The notes under the pieces are model-generated. The model searched no databases and was not told the DNA's origin. It saw only the letters and a list, made by a program, of their open reading frames with translations. DNA of 64,000 nucleotides, from NCBI RefSeq assembly GCF_005281345.1, contig NZ_SZXJ01000035.1:285138-349137 (forward strand). The letters run 5' to 3'. Shown piece after piece: positions 35,567-47,184 of the stretch. The stretch comes from Citrobacter sp. wls619 (GTDB lineage: Bacteria; Pseudomonadota; Gammaproteobacteria; Enterobacterales; Enterobacteriaceae). A program made the translations under genes and the position numbers. Positions within the stretch are counted from its first letter, which is position 1; every line of letters begins with the position of its first letter.

Positions 35567-36400
35567 ATGACGCTTTCTGTTTTCTGCATTTTGCTGTTCG
35601 CCGCGCTGCTCCATGCCAGCTGGAACGCCATTGTTAAAGCAGGAAATGACAAGTTGTATTCCGCCATCAGCGTCAGCGGATCGGCTGCCGTCATGGCGTT
35701 GATTTGTCTGCCTTTTGCACCTCATCCTTCTGCCGCCAGCCTGCCGTACTTAGCGGTCTCAACCGCATTACAGGTGGTGTACACCGTACTGGTTGCCAAA
35801 ACCTACCAGGTTTCGGACATGAGCCAGACCTATCCCATCATGCGCGGCACCGCCCCATTGTTGGTCGCTATCATCAGCGTCCTGTTTCTCGGCGATAGTC
35901 TGTCAATGCTGGCCTGGGTGGGAATTGCCACAATCTGCCTGGCGATCCTCGGCATGGCATTTAATGGTCGCAGTAGTTCGCAACGAGGGATCGTTCTGGC
36001 GCTCATTAATGCCTGTTTTATCGCCGGCTATACGCTGGTTGATGGCACCGGTGTCCGGCTTTCAGAAACTGCACTGGGCTACACGCTGTGGACCTTCTTT
36101 CTGAACGGCTCCTGCTTGTTGAGCTGGGCGATGATTGCCAGACGCCGCGAAGCCTCCCGCTATCTGGCGCACCAGTGGAAGAAAGGTATTCTTGGCGGGA
36201 TTGGCACCATGGGTTCTTACGGGCTGGCACTGTGGGCGATGACTCAGGCCCCGCTGGCGGTGGTAGCCGCACTGCGTGAAACATCCATTCTGTTTGGCGC
36301 ACTGCTTGCGTGGCTGCTGCTGAAAGAAAAGGTTGCCGGAATACGTCTTGTCGCGGCCGCAGGCATTGCCGCTGGCGCAGTATTACTACGCTTGTCGTGA
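35567..36400 (+). CDS. EamA/DMT-family transporter
   Basis: 277 residues with about ten hydrophobic segments. Marks are LLHASWNAIVKAGNDK in the first helix pair and SQTYPIMRGTAPLLVAIISV, typical of the DMT superfamily. The ATG at 35567 places the first membrane helix at the N-terminus; the in-frame ATG at 35540 lacks a ribosome site. Substrate unknown. It lies between tisB and emrD, unlike E. coli. Confidence 0.85.
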   Translation: MTLSVFCILLFAALLHASWNAIVKAGNDKLYSAISVSGSAAVMALICLPFAPHPSAASLPYLAVSTALQVVYTVLVAKTYQVSDMSQTYPIMRGTAPLLVAIISVLFLGDSLSMLAWVGIATICLAILGMAFNGRSSSQRGIVLALINACFIAGYTLVDGTGVRLSETALGYTLWTFFLNGSCLLSWAMIARRREASRYLAHQWKKGILGGIGTMGSYGLALWAMTQAPLAVVAALRETSILFGALLAWLLLKEKVAGIRLVAAAGIAAGAVLLRLS

Positions 36401-36593
36401 TCGCACGGTAAACCCGACGCAATCCGGCAACATTTGTTGCCGCTATTTGTTTACATTTCCTGCCGTTCATCGTTTAAACATTCCAGCCCACTATCTGGCC
36501 TTCTTTTTCTGTTGTGGTAGATTCCACGCGCATTTATGGGAAAGTGCAGCACCTTATTCTTATTTTTTCTTCATTTGAAAAGTAATCAGCGAA

Positions 36594-37778
36594 ATGAAAA
36601 GGCATAGAAGCGTCAATTTGTTGTTGATGTTGGTATTACTGGTGGCGGTGGGTCAGATGGCGCAAACCATTTATATCCCCGCGATTGCTGATATGGCGCG
36701 TGAACTGAACGTTCGCGAAGGCGCGGTGCAAAGCGTAATGGCTGCCTACCTGCTGACCTACGGCGTGTCACAACTGTTTTACGGCCCGCTTTCCGACCGC
36801 GTAGGTCGTCGCCCGGTGATCCTCGCCGGGATGTCTATTTTTATGCTGGCTACGCTGGTCGCCATTACTACCCATAGTCTGACGGTATTGATTATCGCCA
36901 GTGCCATCCAGGGGATGGGGACAGGCGTCGGCGGTGTGATGGCGCGAACCCTACCGCGAGACCTGTATGAGGGTACTCAGCTGCGCCACGCGAATAGTTT
37001 GTTAAACATGGGTATCCTGGTCAGTCCGCTGCTGGCACCGCTGATTGGCGGTATGCTGGATACGCTGTGGAACTGGCGCGCCTGCTATATTTTTCTGCTG
37101 ATTCTGTGCGCGGGTGTCACGTTTAGCATGGCGCGCTGGATGCCGGAAACACGGCCTGCTGGCGCGCCACGTCCACGGCTGATTGCCAGCTACAAAACCC
37201 TGTTTGGCAACGGCGCATTTACCTGTTACGTGCTGATGTTGATCGGCGGCCTGGCAGGCGTTGCGGTCTTCGAAGCCTGCTCCGGGGTATTGTTGGGCGC
37301 ACGGCTCGGTTTAAGCAGCATGGTGGTCAGTATCCTGTTTATTCTGCCCATCCCGGCGGCGTTTTTCGGCGCCTGGTTCGCCGGTCGCCCGAACAAGCGT
37401 TTCTCGACTCTCATGTGGCAGTCGGTTACCTGCTGCCTGGTTGCCGGGTTGATGATGTGGATCCCAGGTTTGTTTGATGTGATGAACGTCTGGACACTGC
37501 TGGTTCCTGCCGCGTTGTTCTTCTTCGGTGCGGGGATGTTGTTCCCACTGGCAACCAGCGGCGCAATGGAGCCTTTCCCGTTCCTGGCAGGTACTGCCGG
37601 CGCGCTGGTTGGTGGCTTACAGAACATTGGCTCTGGCGTGCTGGCGTGGCTCTCCGCGATGTTACCGCAGACCGGACAAGCCAGCCTCGGGCTGCTGATG
37701 ACCCTTATGGGGCTGCTGATTTTTGTGTGTTGGCTGCCGCTGGCGTCACGTATGTCGCATCAGGGACAGGCGGTTTAA
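36594..37778 (+). CDS. emrD: Multidrug efflux MFS transporter EmrD
   Basis: 394 residues, the same length as E. coli EmrD, with twelve membrane segments and the MFS motif GPLSDRVGRRPVIL. It exports amphipathic compounds and uncouplers. Its 3' end overlaps the opposing GH5-like gene by 74 bases, and its terminator lies inside that gene. Confidence 0.96.
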   Translation: MKRHRSVNLLLMLVLLVAVGQMAQTIYIPAIADMARELNVREGAVQSVMAAYLLTYGVSQLFYGPLSDRVGRRPVILAGMSIFMLATLVAITTHSLTVLIIASAIQGMGTGVGGVMARTLPRDLYEGTQLRHANSLLNMGILVSPLLAPLIGGMLDTLWNWRACYIFLLILCAGVTFSMARWMPETRPAGAPRPRLIASYKTLFGNGAFTCYVLMLIGGLAGVAVFEACSGVLLGARLGLSSMVVSILFILPIPAAFFGAWFAGRPNKRFSTLMWQSVTCCLVAGLMMWIPGLFDVMNVWTLLVPAALFFFGAGMLFPLATSGAMEPFPFLAGTAGALVGGLQNIGSGVLAWLSAMLPQTGQASLGLLMTLMGLLIFVCWLPLASRMSHQGQAV

Positions 37779-38766
37779 GCGCATGATGGCCCGGCTTATC
37801 GCCGGGCTTTTCACATTCAGGCGCAATCATCGTATTAATCAACGGCTCCAGTGCCGGACGCCAGGCGCCTTCTTCACCATCATAAAACTGCGTATCAGCA
37901 TTGATTGCATAGGGGATTTTAGCCTTGCGCAGTTCACATGCCATAAACCGTGCAAACGCTGTTTGCGCGGCAGAAGGCGTGTTTTTGATGGTTTCTCCCG
38001 GTGACCAGCCCCCTACCCAACTGACGTGCCCCGTTTTCTGTTGCCAGTGAATGGCCGTATTAATACGGGCGCGAATGGCGGCTTTTTCTGCCGCAGTCCC
38101 CGACGTCCAGGGGTACTTACCGTTATTTTTTAGCGGCCCCCACGGGAAGATATGCCATTCGGCCAGCACGGTATTCTGGCTTTGCGGCGGTAATTTCAGA
38201 TTAGGCAAATCTTCCGGTGCAGCCCGCAGTCGCGGCGCAATGAAAATCATCCGCTGCGGGTCGATGGCATGGATGGTACGAATGGTTTTGTCATACACCC
38301 GATTGAGCGAAGTCTGATTGTGATTAAGCTTCTCGGCAGGCTCATAAATCAGGTCAAAACCCAGCAACGGCGAGCTTTGACCAAAGTAATGCGCCACTGC
38401 GACCCACCAGTTAACCACCTCTTTTTCGTTGCCGCTATTGGGGTCTTTTTTATATTCATCGGCCTGATAAGCAATAATCGGGATCACGCCGTATTGCTCG
38501 CAAGCCTCTACCAGCTTGCGCAAATGGATAAGCCTGGCTTCTGTTGGCTCACCCGCCACACGAATACGCACATGAGAGATCCCCTTCGCCTTGAAATCCC
38601 GTACCACCAGCGGATCGAACTCGCGGATACCGCGATCGGTGCGAGCCCAGTCTACGTCCATTCCAACCCCAAGCTGCTGCGCATACAGCGCCGCCGTCAG
38701 CGCAGGGGGTGCGGCATACACGGTGGCACTGGCTAACAGTAAGAGGGAAACAATCGGCTTTAACAC
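37705..38766 (-). CDS. Secreted GH5-like (cellulase-fold) glycoside hydrolase
   Basis: 353 residues. A GTG start with AAGGA six bases upstream gives a short ideal signal peptide (LLLLASATVYA). The mature part resembles glycoside hydrolase family 5 TIM barrels: HVRIRVAGEP, GFDLIYEPAEK (the probable acid/base glutamate in an E-P motif), AEWHIFPWGP and GGWSPGETIK (possible nucleophile region). Substrate not predictable. The proline-rich tail (KPPVPDATYV) is the part overlapping emrD. Longer starts up to 38802 lack a ribosome site. Confidence 0.72.
   Translation of the reverse strand: MLKPIVSLLLLASATVYAAPPALTAALYAQQLGVGMDVDWARTDRGIREFDPLVVRDFKAKGISHVRIRVAGEPTEARLIHLRKLVEACEQYGVIPIIAYQADEYKKDPNSGNEKEVVNWWVAVAHYFGQSSPLLGFDLIYEPAEKLNHNQTSLNRVYDKTIRTIHAIDPQRMIFIAPRLRAAPEDLPNLKLPPQSQNTVLAEWHIFPWGPLKNNGKYPWTSGTAAEKAAIRARINTAIHWQQKTGHVSWVGGWSPGETIKNTPSAAQTAFARFMACELRKAKIPYAINADTQFYDGEEGAWRPALEPLINTMIAPECEKPGDKPGHHALKPPVPDATYVTPAAANTQKSAAP
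37789..37811 (+). terminator. emrD terminator inside the opposing gene
   Basis: Arms GCCCGGC / GCCGGGC with a TTATC loop and a following TTTT, 10 bases after the emrD stop. The same bases encode K-P-G-D-K-P-G of the minus-strand GH5-like protein. Confidence 0.85.
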
Positions 38767-38865
38767 GGTCGTCCTTACGCAAATCATCAGGTGTGATATC
38801 ACGTATTTAGCATGATTTTTGATACCTGGTGTAGAGAGAAAGCGTAAAAAATATTCACGGCCCGC

Positions 38866-39792
38866 TTATTTAACCTGCTCCTGCAGCCAGCCAATAAATG
38901 CCTCGATTTTTGGCCACTGCCTGCCGGGTAACGTGGTGATGTAATAGTGTTGATGGCATTTCAGCGCCATATCACCGAAAGGCGCGACCAGTTCCCCGCT
39001 GTCGAGGCGCTTTTGTACCAGTCTCTTTCGTCCCATCGCTACGCCGATATGGTTCATTGCCGCAATCACCGCTAAATCTGAACGATCGAAGCCAATACCC
39101 GACGATGTCGGCAAATTCACTTCATAATGTTGCGCCCAACTGTGCCATTCATCGGTCCCGGAGTCGTTGCTCCATGCCTGTCTATCGTGCAGCAACGTGC
39201 AGTGCGGCAGATTCACTAACGACCCCGTAAGATCATAACGACGGGCATAGTCCGGGCTGCATACCGGCAGGATCTCTTCATCCATCAGGAAATGGTGGGT
39301 GAGCTGTGCAGAGGGGGCATCGTCAAAATAAATGGCCAGATCAACCCCGGCACGTTGCAAATTGACGTTGTCATTCCCGGTCAGCATGGTCAGCGAAATC
39401 GACGGATAGCGACGGGTAAAGTCACCAAGCGCCGGAACCAGCCAGCACTGGGCGATGGAGGGGCGTGAGTACACAGTGAGCGTCCCGGACAGCTCCTGGT
39501 TTTTGATATCGAGGATTTCCTGATTCAGCGTATCCAGCGACGATTTCAACGCCCAGAACACCCGTTTGCCTTCGTGGGTAAGCTCCACTTTGCGGTGCGA
39601 GCGCACAAACAGCTGAATGCCCAGCTCCTCTTCCAGCTGGTTAATGCGGTGGCTGACGGCGCTGGGACTTAACGACAGTTCGTCTGCTGCCAGCGCAAAC
39701 GACTGATGCCTGGCCGCCACTTCAAAGGTATACAGCTTCGACAGCTGCCAGCCGTTAAGCAGCCGATTTCTGACTTCGCGAAGGGGGTCCAT
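38866..39792 (-). CDS. dsdC: D-serine deaminase operon activator DsdC
   Basis: 308 residues, LysR family. Helix-turn-helix at about 15-75 (FEVAARHQSFALAADELSLSPSAVSHRINQLEE) and a D-serine-binding effector domain. It activates dsdXA in response to D-serine. The ATG at 39792 (M-D-P-L-R-E-V) has AGGTG upstream and matches the E. coli start; the ATG at 39807 is less likely. Divergent from dsdX. Confidence 0.96.
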   Translation of the reverse strand: MDPLREVRNRLLNGWQLSKLYTFEVAARHQSFALAADELSLSPSAVSHRINQLEEELGIQLFVRSHRKVELTHEGKRVFWALKSSLDTLNQEILDIKNQELSGTLTVYSRPSIAQCWLVPALGDFTRRYPSISLTMLTGNDNVNLQRAGVDLAIYFDDAPSAQLTHHFLMDEEILPVCSPDYARRYDLTGSLVNLPHCTLLHDRQAWSNDSGTDEWHSWAQHYEVNLPTSSGIGFDRSDLAVIAAMNHIGVAMGRKRLVQKRLDSGELVAPFGDMALKCHQHYYITTLPGRQWPKIEAFIGWLQEQVK

Positions 39793-40020
39793 ATTCACCT
39801 CTTTCATCCTGACTCTTTCGCCGAAGTGTAAAAAAATCCGCTGTAAAAATCAGCGTAAAGATGAATCAGAGTGAACCATATCGCATTACCAGGCCATTAT
39901 TTGAGGTGAATCACTCTTTTGATTCAATCTGGCTCACGTGAAAGGGGATTTTTATCGTTTGTCAGACCCTGCCCTATTTTTGTCCAATAACCCCAGGTTA
40001 ATCACAGGGCAAGGTGAGTT

Positions 40021-41358
40021 ATGCACTCTCAAATCTGGGTTGTGAGTACGCTGCTGATAAGCATCGTATTAATCGTTTTGACCATCGTGAAGTTCAAATT
40101 CCACCCGTTTCTGGCACTGCTGTTAGCCAGCTTCTTCGTGGGGACGATGATGGGCATGGGGCCGCTGGATATGGTCAATGCCATCGAGAGCGGTATCGGC
40201 GGCACGCTCGGCTTCCTCGCAGCGGTTATCGGTCTTGGCACCATTCTCGGCAAAATGATGGAAGTGTCAGGCGCGGCTGAACGCATTGGCCTGACGCTGC
40301 AGCGTTGTCGCTGGCTTTCTGCCGACGTCATTATGGTACTTGTCGGGCTGATTTGCGGCATCACGCTGTTCGTTGAAGTGGGCGTGGTGTTATTGATTCC
40401 GCTGGCATTCTCTATCGCTAAAAAAACCAATACCTCACTGCTGAAGCTGGCGATCCCGCTGTGTACAGCGCTGATGGCGGTGCACTGCGTCGTCCCACCG
40501 CATCCGGCGGCCCTGTTCGTGGCCAACAAGCTGGGTGCCGATATTGGTACAGTGATCGTTTACGGTTTACTGGTTGGCTTGATGGCCTCGCTAATCGGCG
40601 GACCGCTGTACCTGAAATTCCTCGGCAACCGTCTGCCGTTTAAACCGGTTCCGGCTGAGTTTTCCGACCTGAAGGTTCGCGACGAGAGTACACTGCCCTC
40701 GCTCGGTGCAACGCTGTTTACCGTGCTGCTGCCGATTGGCCTGATGCTGATGAAGACCGTCGCTGAGCTGAATATGGCGAAAGGCAGCGCGGTTTATACG
40801 CTGCTGGAGTTTATTGGTAACCCAATCACCGCGATGTTTATCGCCGTTTTCGTGGCCTATTACATCCTCGGTTTGCGTCAGCATATCGGTATGGGCGCGC
40901 TACTGACGCATACCGAAAATGGTTTTGGCTCCATTGCCAATATTCTGTTGATTATCGGCGCAGGCGGCGCATTCAACGCTATCCTGAAAAGCAGTGGGCT
41001 GGCGGATACTCTCGCGCAGATCCTCTCGAACATGCATATGCACCCGATACTGCTGGCCTGGCTGGTGGCGTTAATCCTGCACGCCGCTGTCGGTTCCGCT
41101 ACGGTGGCAATGATGGGCGCGACGGCAATCGTGGCACCAATGCTGCCGCTCTACCCGAACGTCAGCCCGGAGATCATCGCTATTGCCATCGGTTCTGGCG
41201 CCATTGGCTGCACAATCGTCACCGATTCCCTCTTCTGGCTGGTGAAGCAATACTGCGGCGCTACCCTGAATGAGACGTTTAAATACTATACGACCGCGAC
41301 ATTTATCGCGTCGGTGATTGCACTGGCGTGCACATTCCTGCTTTCCTTTATCATCTAA
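40021..41358 (+). CDS. dsdX: D-serine transporter DsdX
   Basis: 445 residues of the GntP family with about twelve membrane segments ([14 protein letters not shown] near the start, [21 protein letters not shown] late). It imports D-serine by proton symport. AAGGTGAG ribosome site. Followed after 17 bases by dsdA. Confidence 0.96.
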   Translation: MHSQIWVVSTLLISIVLIVLTIVKFKFHPFLALLLASFFVGTMMGMGPLDMVNAIESGIGGTLGFLAAVIGLGTILGKMMEVSGAAERIGLTLQRCRWLSADVIMVLVGLICGITLFVEVGVVLLIPLAFSIAKKTNTSLLKLAIPLCTALMAVHCVVPPHPAALFVANKLGADIGTVIVYGLLVGLMASLIGGPLYLKFLGNRLPFKPVPAEFSDLKVRDESTLPSLGATLFTVLLPIGLMLMKTVAELNMAKGSAVYTLLEFIGNPITAMFIAVFVAYYILGLRQHIGMGALLTHTENGFGSIANILLIIGAGGAFNAILKSSGLADTLAQILSNMHMHPILLAWLVALILHAAVGSATVAMMGATAIVAPMLPLYPNVSPEIIAIAIGSGAIGCTIVTDSLFWLVKQYCGATLNETFKYYTTATFIASVIALACTFLLSFII

Positions 41359-41375
41359 GCGCAAAGAGACGTCCT

Positions 41376-42698
41376 ATGGAAAACATGCAAAAACTTATCG
41401 CCCAGTATCCGTTAGTGGAGGATCTGGTCGCACTGAAAGAAACGACCTGGTTTAACCCTGGCACCACCTCTCTTGCGGAAGGTTTACCTTATGTTGGCCT
41501 GACTGAACACGACGTTCAGGATGCTCACGCCCGTCTGGCGCGCTTTGCGCCGTACCTGGCGAAAGCCTTCCCGGAAACGGCGGCGACCGGCGGCATTATC
41601 GAGTCTGAGCTGGCCGCCATTCCCGCCATGCAGAAGCGGCTGGAAAAAGAGTACGGACAGCCTGTCAACGGCGAAATTCTGCTGAAGAAAGACAGCCACC
41701 TGCCGATTTCCGGCTCGATTAAAGCCCGTGGCGGTATTTATGAAGTGCTGACCCACGCCGAAAAACTGGCGCTGGAAGCGGGTCTGCTGACCACGGAAGA
41801 TGATTACAGCGTACTGCTTTCACCTGAATTCAAACAGTTCTTCAGCCAGTACAGCATCGCCGTCGGCTCCACCGGTAACCTGGGGATGTCGATAGGTATC
41901 ATGAGCGCCCGCATCGGCTTTAAGGTGACGGTACACATGTCTGCGGACGCCCGCGCATGGAAAAAGGCTAAGCTGCGCAGCCATGGCGTGACGGTTGTCG
42001 AGTATGAAGAAGATTACGGTGTGGCAGTTGAACAAGGACGTAAGGCGGCAGAGTCCGATCCGAACTGTTTCTTTATCGATGATGAAAACTCCCGCACGCT
42101 GTTCTTAGGCTATGCGGTGGCCGGACAGCGCCTGAAGGCGCAGTTTGCCCAGCAGGGGCGCGTGGTGGATGCCGATCATCCGCTGTTTGTTTACCTGCCT
42201 TGCGGCGTCGGCGGCGGCCCTGGCGGGGTGGCGTTTGGCCTGAAGCTGGCGTTTGGCGATAACGTTCACTGCTTCTTCGCAGAACCGACTCATTCACCGT
42301 GCATGCTGTTGGGAATTTACACCGGACTGCACGATACCATTTCCGTGCAGGATATCGGCATCGACAACCTGACGGCGGCAGATGGGCTGGCAGTCGGTCG
42401 CGCATCGGGCTTTGTAGGCCGGGCGATGGAACGTCTGCTCGACGGTCTGTACACGCTGGAAGACCAGACCATGTATGACATGCTGGGCTGGCTGGCGCAG
42501 GAGGAAGGTATTCGTCTTGAGCCGTCAGCACTGGCTGGCATGGCTGGCCCGCAGCACGTTTGTGCCTCCGCTGATTACCAGCAGATGCATGGATTCAGCG
42601 CAGAACAGCTCAAGAACGCCACTCATCTGGTATGGGCGACCGGCGGTGGTATGGTGCCGGAGACCGAAATGGCGCAATACCTGGCAAAAGGACGCTAA
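41376..42698 (+). CDS. dsdA: D-serine ammonia-lyase DsdA
   Basis: 440 residues, fold-type II PLP enzyme. The Schiff-base lysine is about K116 in S-G-S-I-K-A-R-G-G; the phosphate-binding loop is [11 protein letters not shown]. It converts D-serine to pyruvate and ammonia, detoxifying D-serine and using it as a carbon source. The ATG at 41376 (M-E-N-M-Q-K) is the usual start. Confidence 0.97.
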   Translation: MENMQKLIAQYPLVEDLVALKETTWFNPGTTSLAEGLPYVGLTEHDVQDAHARLARFAPYLAKAFPETAATGGIIESELAAIPAMQKRLEKEYGQPVNGEILLKKDSHLPISGSIKARGGIYEVLTHAEKLALEAGLLTTEDDYSVLLSPEFKQFFSQYSIAVGSTGNLGMSIGIMSARIGFKVTVHMSADARAWKKAKLRSHGVTVVEYEEDYGVAVEQGRKAAESDPNCFFIDDENSRTLFLGYAVAGQRLKAQFAQQGRVVDADHPLFVYLPCGVGGGPGGVAFGLKLAFGDNVHCFFAEPTHSPCMLLGIYTGLHDTISVQDIGIDNLTAADGLAVGRASGFVGRAMERLLDGLYTLEDQTMYDMLGWLAQEEGIRLEPSALAGMAGPQHVCASADYQQMHGFSAEQLKNATHLVWATGGGMVPETEMAQYLAKGR

Positions 42699-42710
42699 CC
42701 CCCGCTGATC

Positions 42711-43241
42711 TCAACGCAGCATCGCCATCAGCTCCATCGGTGAGCGATGCTGTTTAATCAGATCGCGCATGACGCGCATATGGGGTGATGAGTGTTCAAA
42801 GAAGGCCTGATATCCCGCACACAGCACATTTTCCCCGTGAGTATCCCCATGCACCGGACAATCACCACGGTAAAATTGCGATAAGGAACATGACCGGCAA
42901 CGCGCGCTCTGCGGTGAGGTCGATTGCCGTTCAATTTGCACCGTCAGACCGCACCATCGACGCAGCGTTTTATCAAAAAGCTGAATAGATACCCGATTAA
43001 TATCTTCACGAACCCAGATATCAAATATCGTATTTAAAAACTGTCCCCACCCTTCTGGTGTGACAGATTCAGCCGTCAGGTTGCCTGCTTCATCGCGCTT
43101 AATCAGGGGGATAAACTGGACGAGACGAACATCTCCTTGTCGTAAATCACGGTACAATTCAATAGGTTGTAAACTCTTCTGGTGATCAATCACCACCTTT
43201 AAAATACCCTCACTAACATCCATGTCCTCACATACTGTCAT
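42711..43241 (-). CDS. yidF: YidF: isolated SPASM-type domain of an anaerobic sulfatase-maturase-like protein
   Basis: 176 residues. The cysteines C97, C115, C118, C128 and C141 with G-D-C-P and L-C-A-G-Y-Q-A-F-F-E-H resemble the C-terminal Fe-S (SPASM) half of anaerobic sulfatase-maturating enzymes. The radical-SAM half with its CxxxCxxC cluster is absent. E. coli yidF has the same truncated form and sits near the sulfatase gene yidJ. No sulfatase is adjacent here. The start overlaps the yidG stop by 4 bases. Function unknown. Confidence 0.85.
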   Translation of the reverse strand: MTVCEDMDVSEGILKVVIDHQKSLQPIELYRDLRQGDVRLVQFIPLIKRDEAGNLTAESVTPEGWGQFLNTIFDIWVREDINRVSIQLFDKTLRRWCGLTVQIERQSTSPQSARCRSCSLSQFYRGDCPVHGDTHGENVLCAGYQAFFEHSSPHMRVMRDLIKQHRSPMELMAMLR

Positions 43242-43600
43242 GCAAAATTCCCGATATATACGATAAGTTGGCGAACGTGTGTTACAGCAAACAGTATTGC
43301 AAGGGATAACACCGCGAGGGAGATCATAAATTTGTCACGCACCGCACGAGATTCAGAAAAATCGCTATGCGTAACATCCATCAGGTTACGGCTGCGGGTA
43401 TAGCGCCAGAGAATAATCGCCACAATTGCCAGCACTGCTATCGAAACCCAGAATAACGCTCCCGCCTGATGCCAGTTATGCTTAATCGCCAGCGCCATCA
43501 ATGCGCCATAGCCTAGCAACGTACGAAACCAGGCCAGCGATGTCCGTTCCGGTTGTAGACCAGGGTCGGACTGGCGACGAGCCTTACGACTATCCGGCAT
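43238..43600 (-). CDS. yidG: DUF202 inner-membrane protein YidG
   Basis: 120 residues starting M-P-D-S-R-K-A-R-R, as E. coli YidG. LQPERTSLAWFRTLLGYGALMAL is the DUF202 signature; three membrane segments. Overlaps yidH by 11 bases and yidF by 4, so the three are co-translated. Function unknown. Confidence 0.94.
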   Translation of the reverse strand: MPDSRKARRQSDPGLQPERTSLAWFRTLLGYGALMALAIKHNWHQAGALFWVSIAVLAIVAIILWRYTRSRNLMDVTHSDFSESRAVRDKFMISLAVLSLAILFAVTHVRQLIVYIGNFA

Positions 43601-43937
43601 ACAGCACCAGCGCCATAACAATCACCGCCACAAGCGTCAACATAACGCTGATAATCAGCAGGCTGTTGGTGTACGGCATGTCCTCTTTCAGACGCATCGC
43701 CTTTTCATTTCGCAACCAGCGCAGATAACCGTAGATCGCCAGACCGCCCGCAAACAGACACAGCAACAAAGCAAGCGCCTCACGGATGACCGGCGTAGCA
43801 AAGTCCGGGGCCAGTTGATCAAGACCAACGCCCGCCGCCAGAAAACCCAGCGCAGTGCGGATCCACGCCAGAAACGTACGCTCATTTGCCAGCGAGAAGC
43901 GGTAATCCGGCGCTTCCCCAAGGCGGGAAATCTTCAT
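43590..43937 (-). CDS. yidH: DUF202 inner-membrane protein YidH
   Basis: 115 residues, DUF202 signature RFSLANERTFLAWIRTALGFL, three membrane segments. First gene of yidHGF. Paralogue of YidG; the two may form a hetero-oligomer (inference). Confidence 0.95.
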   Translation of the reverse strand: MKISRLGEAPDYRFSLANERTFLAWIRTALGFLAAGVGLDQLAPDFATPVIREALALLLCLFAGGLAIYGYLRWLRNEKAMRLKEDMPYTNSLLIISVMLTLVAVIVMALVLYAG

Positions 43938-44065
43938 GACGACTCCTTCAATATTGTCGTCTGGTCGTTATACCGGAACAGTGAAGAAGTATGAACCTGA
44001 TTCGCCAACGAAAAGGAGCGTAATGTGATGAGGCAATGGAAAAGAGAGATGTGCTTGGTAATGGC

Positions 44066-44130
44066 GACTGGCGTCTTATCCGGCCTACAGTGAACGATGT
44101 AGGTCGGATAAGCGCAGCGCATCAGGCACT
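44066..44130. repeat. BIME (paired REP elements)
   Basis: Two inverted REP units (GCGTCTTATCCGGCCTACA and GTAGGTCGGATAAGCGCAGC) between yidE and yidH. Such elements can protect transcript ends and bind gyrase. Confidence 0.8.
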
Positions 44131-44159
44131 CCTGGATATGCTGGCTGGACAGGTCAGTT

Positions 44160-45941
<1,782 letters not shown>

Positions 45942-45945
45942 CTAT

Positions 45946-46374
45946 TTAGCTATTTAATGCGGGACGTTCGCTGATGACGATACGTTGTGGAGCGATGGTT
46001 TCAGGCTCATTTCGGGTCAAATCAATATGCAGCAAGCCATTGGTGAAGCTTGCGCCGGAGACTTCCATATTTTCAGCCAGCGTAAAGCTCAGGCTGAATG
46101 ATTGAGTGACCAGCCCCTGATGCAACCATTTGATCTCTTTTTCCGGCTGCTGCGGCGTACCTTTTACGGTCAAACGCGTGCCTTCCAGTTGAATATCCAA
46201 ATCTTCCTGGCGGAAACCGGCTAACGCAAGGGTAATGCGGTAGTGGTTATCATCGCTCTTTTCGATGTTATAGGGTGGGAAGCTTTGGCTTTCACCGGCG
46301 TTTTGTAATGCATTGGCCAGTTTGTCAAAACCGATCCATTGACGCAGCAGTGGGGATAAATCGTAGTTACGCAT
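45946..46374 (-). CDS. ibpB: Small heat-shock chaperone IbpB
   Basis: 142 residues with an alpha-crystallin domain (about 35-125) and the I-x-I-type tail Q-R-I-V-I. With IbpA it coats aggregating proteins and hands them to ClpB/DnaK. It follows ibpA on one transcript and has its own thermosensing leader. Confidence 0.97.
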   Translation of the reverse strand: MRNYDLSPLLRQWIGFDKLANALQNAGESQSFPPYNIEKSDDNHYRITLALAGFRQEDLDIQLEGTRLTVKGTPQQPEKEIKWLHQGLVTQSFSLSFTLAENMEVSGASFTNGLLHIDLTRNEPETIAPQRIVISERPALNS

Positions 46375-46460
46375 AATATTCTCCTTCTAAGAAGCGAGTA
46401 AGTACCTTTCGGCTCCCTGACGGCAAGCCTGTGTTTAGCAGGGCCGCGCAAGCGGCCCGA
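46375..46460 (-). promoter_or_regulatory. ROSE-like RNA thermometer before ibpB
   Basis: The minus-strand leader holds a GGGCCG/CGGCCC hairpin and then UCGCU facing the AGGAG ribosome site, the ROSE signature that opens on heating. Confidence 0.75.
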
Positions 46461-46468
46461 CAGATAAA

Positions 46469-46882
46469 TTAGTTGATTTCGATGCGGCGCGGTTTGTTCG
46501 CTTCAGGGATCACGCGCTCAAGCTCGATATACAGCAGACCGTTTACCAGGTTTGCGCCGCGAACGTGGATGTTCTCCGCTAACTGGAACTTGCGTTCGAA
46601 GTTGCGTTCGGCAATCCCCTGGTACAGGTAAGTACGTTCTTTTTGCTCGTCCGCATGCGCGCCTTTCACCACCAGCAAATTATCCTGCGCGGTAATTTCC
46701 AGCTCGCTTTCAGCAAAGCCCGCAACGGCAATTGCAATGCGGTAGTGGTTTTCGTCTACCAGCTCAACGTTGTACGGAGGGTAGCCACCATTGCTTTGGC
46801 CCTGGTTGTTTTCCAACAGGTTAAACAGACGATCAAATCCAATAGCAGAACGGTATAGCGGGGATAAATCAAAGTTACGCAT
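46469..46882 (-). CDS. ibpA: Small heat-shock chaperone IbpA
   Basis: 137 residues starting [10 protein letters not shown], alpha-crystallin domain about 35-125. It binds unfolded proteins early in heat stress and partners with IbpB. Controlled by a sigma-32 promoter and a ROSE thermometer. Confidence 0.98.
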   Translation of the reverse strand: MRNFDLSPLYRSAIGFDRLFNLLENNQGQSNGGYPPYNVELVDENHYRIAIAVAGFAESELEITAQDNLLVVKGAHADEQKERTYLYQGIAERNFERKFQLAENIHVRGANLVNGLLYIELERVIPEANKPRRIEIN

Positions 46883-46980
46883 AATCAATAGCTCCTGAAA
46901 TCAGCGAGAATGTTGGACCTTCCATCTTGGACAGGTCAGGTAGCCAGGACACCCATCAGGCATGCCCTTCATTTGTCTAC
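46883..46980 (-). promoter_or_regulatory. ROSE-like RNA thermometer before ibpA
   Basis: The last hairpin of the leader pairs UCGCU with the AGGAG ribosome site (about 46887-46902). In E. coli this leader is a proven thermometer; upstream stems are inferred. Confidence 0.8.
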
Positions 46981-46987
46981 ACCCTAA

Positions 46988-47015
46988 AAATGGGTCTTAA
47001 TACAAACTTTTCAAG
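46988..47015 (-). promoter_or_regulatory. Sigma-32 heat-shock promoter of ibpAB
   Basis: On the minus strand CTTGAAA and CCCATTT are separated by 14 bases, an excellent sigma-32 match, about 105 bases before ibpA. Confidence 0.9.
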
Positions 47016-47184
47016 CGTACTCCTCTGACTTTTTTTGCAGTTTGTTGTCTATTGCATACACTGGGGGGAGCAGTCGTTATCGTTAAATCGCGATTGCCGC
47101 CACAGTGCGACAAGATGGTGATGTTATTTTCGCAACGGATCGCTTTAACTCACCATGCAAACACGATGATTAGCAGATGAAATA

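Noticed and set aside
36018..36470. 150-codon minus-strand frame across the EamA gene end
   Set aside because: Composition typical of an antisense shadow of a membrane-protein gene; no start signal or family resemblance.
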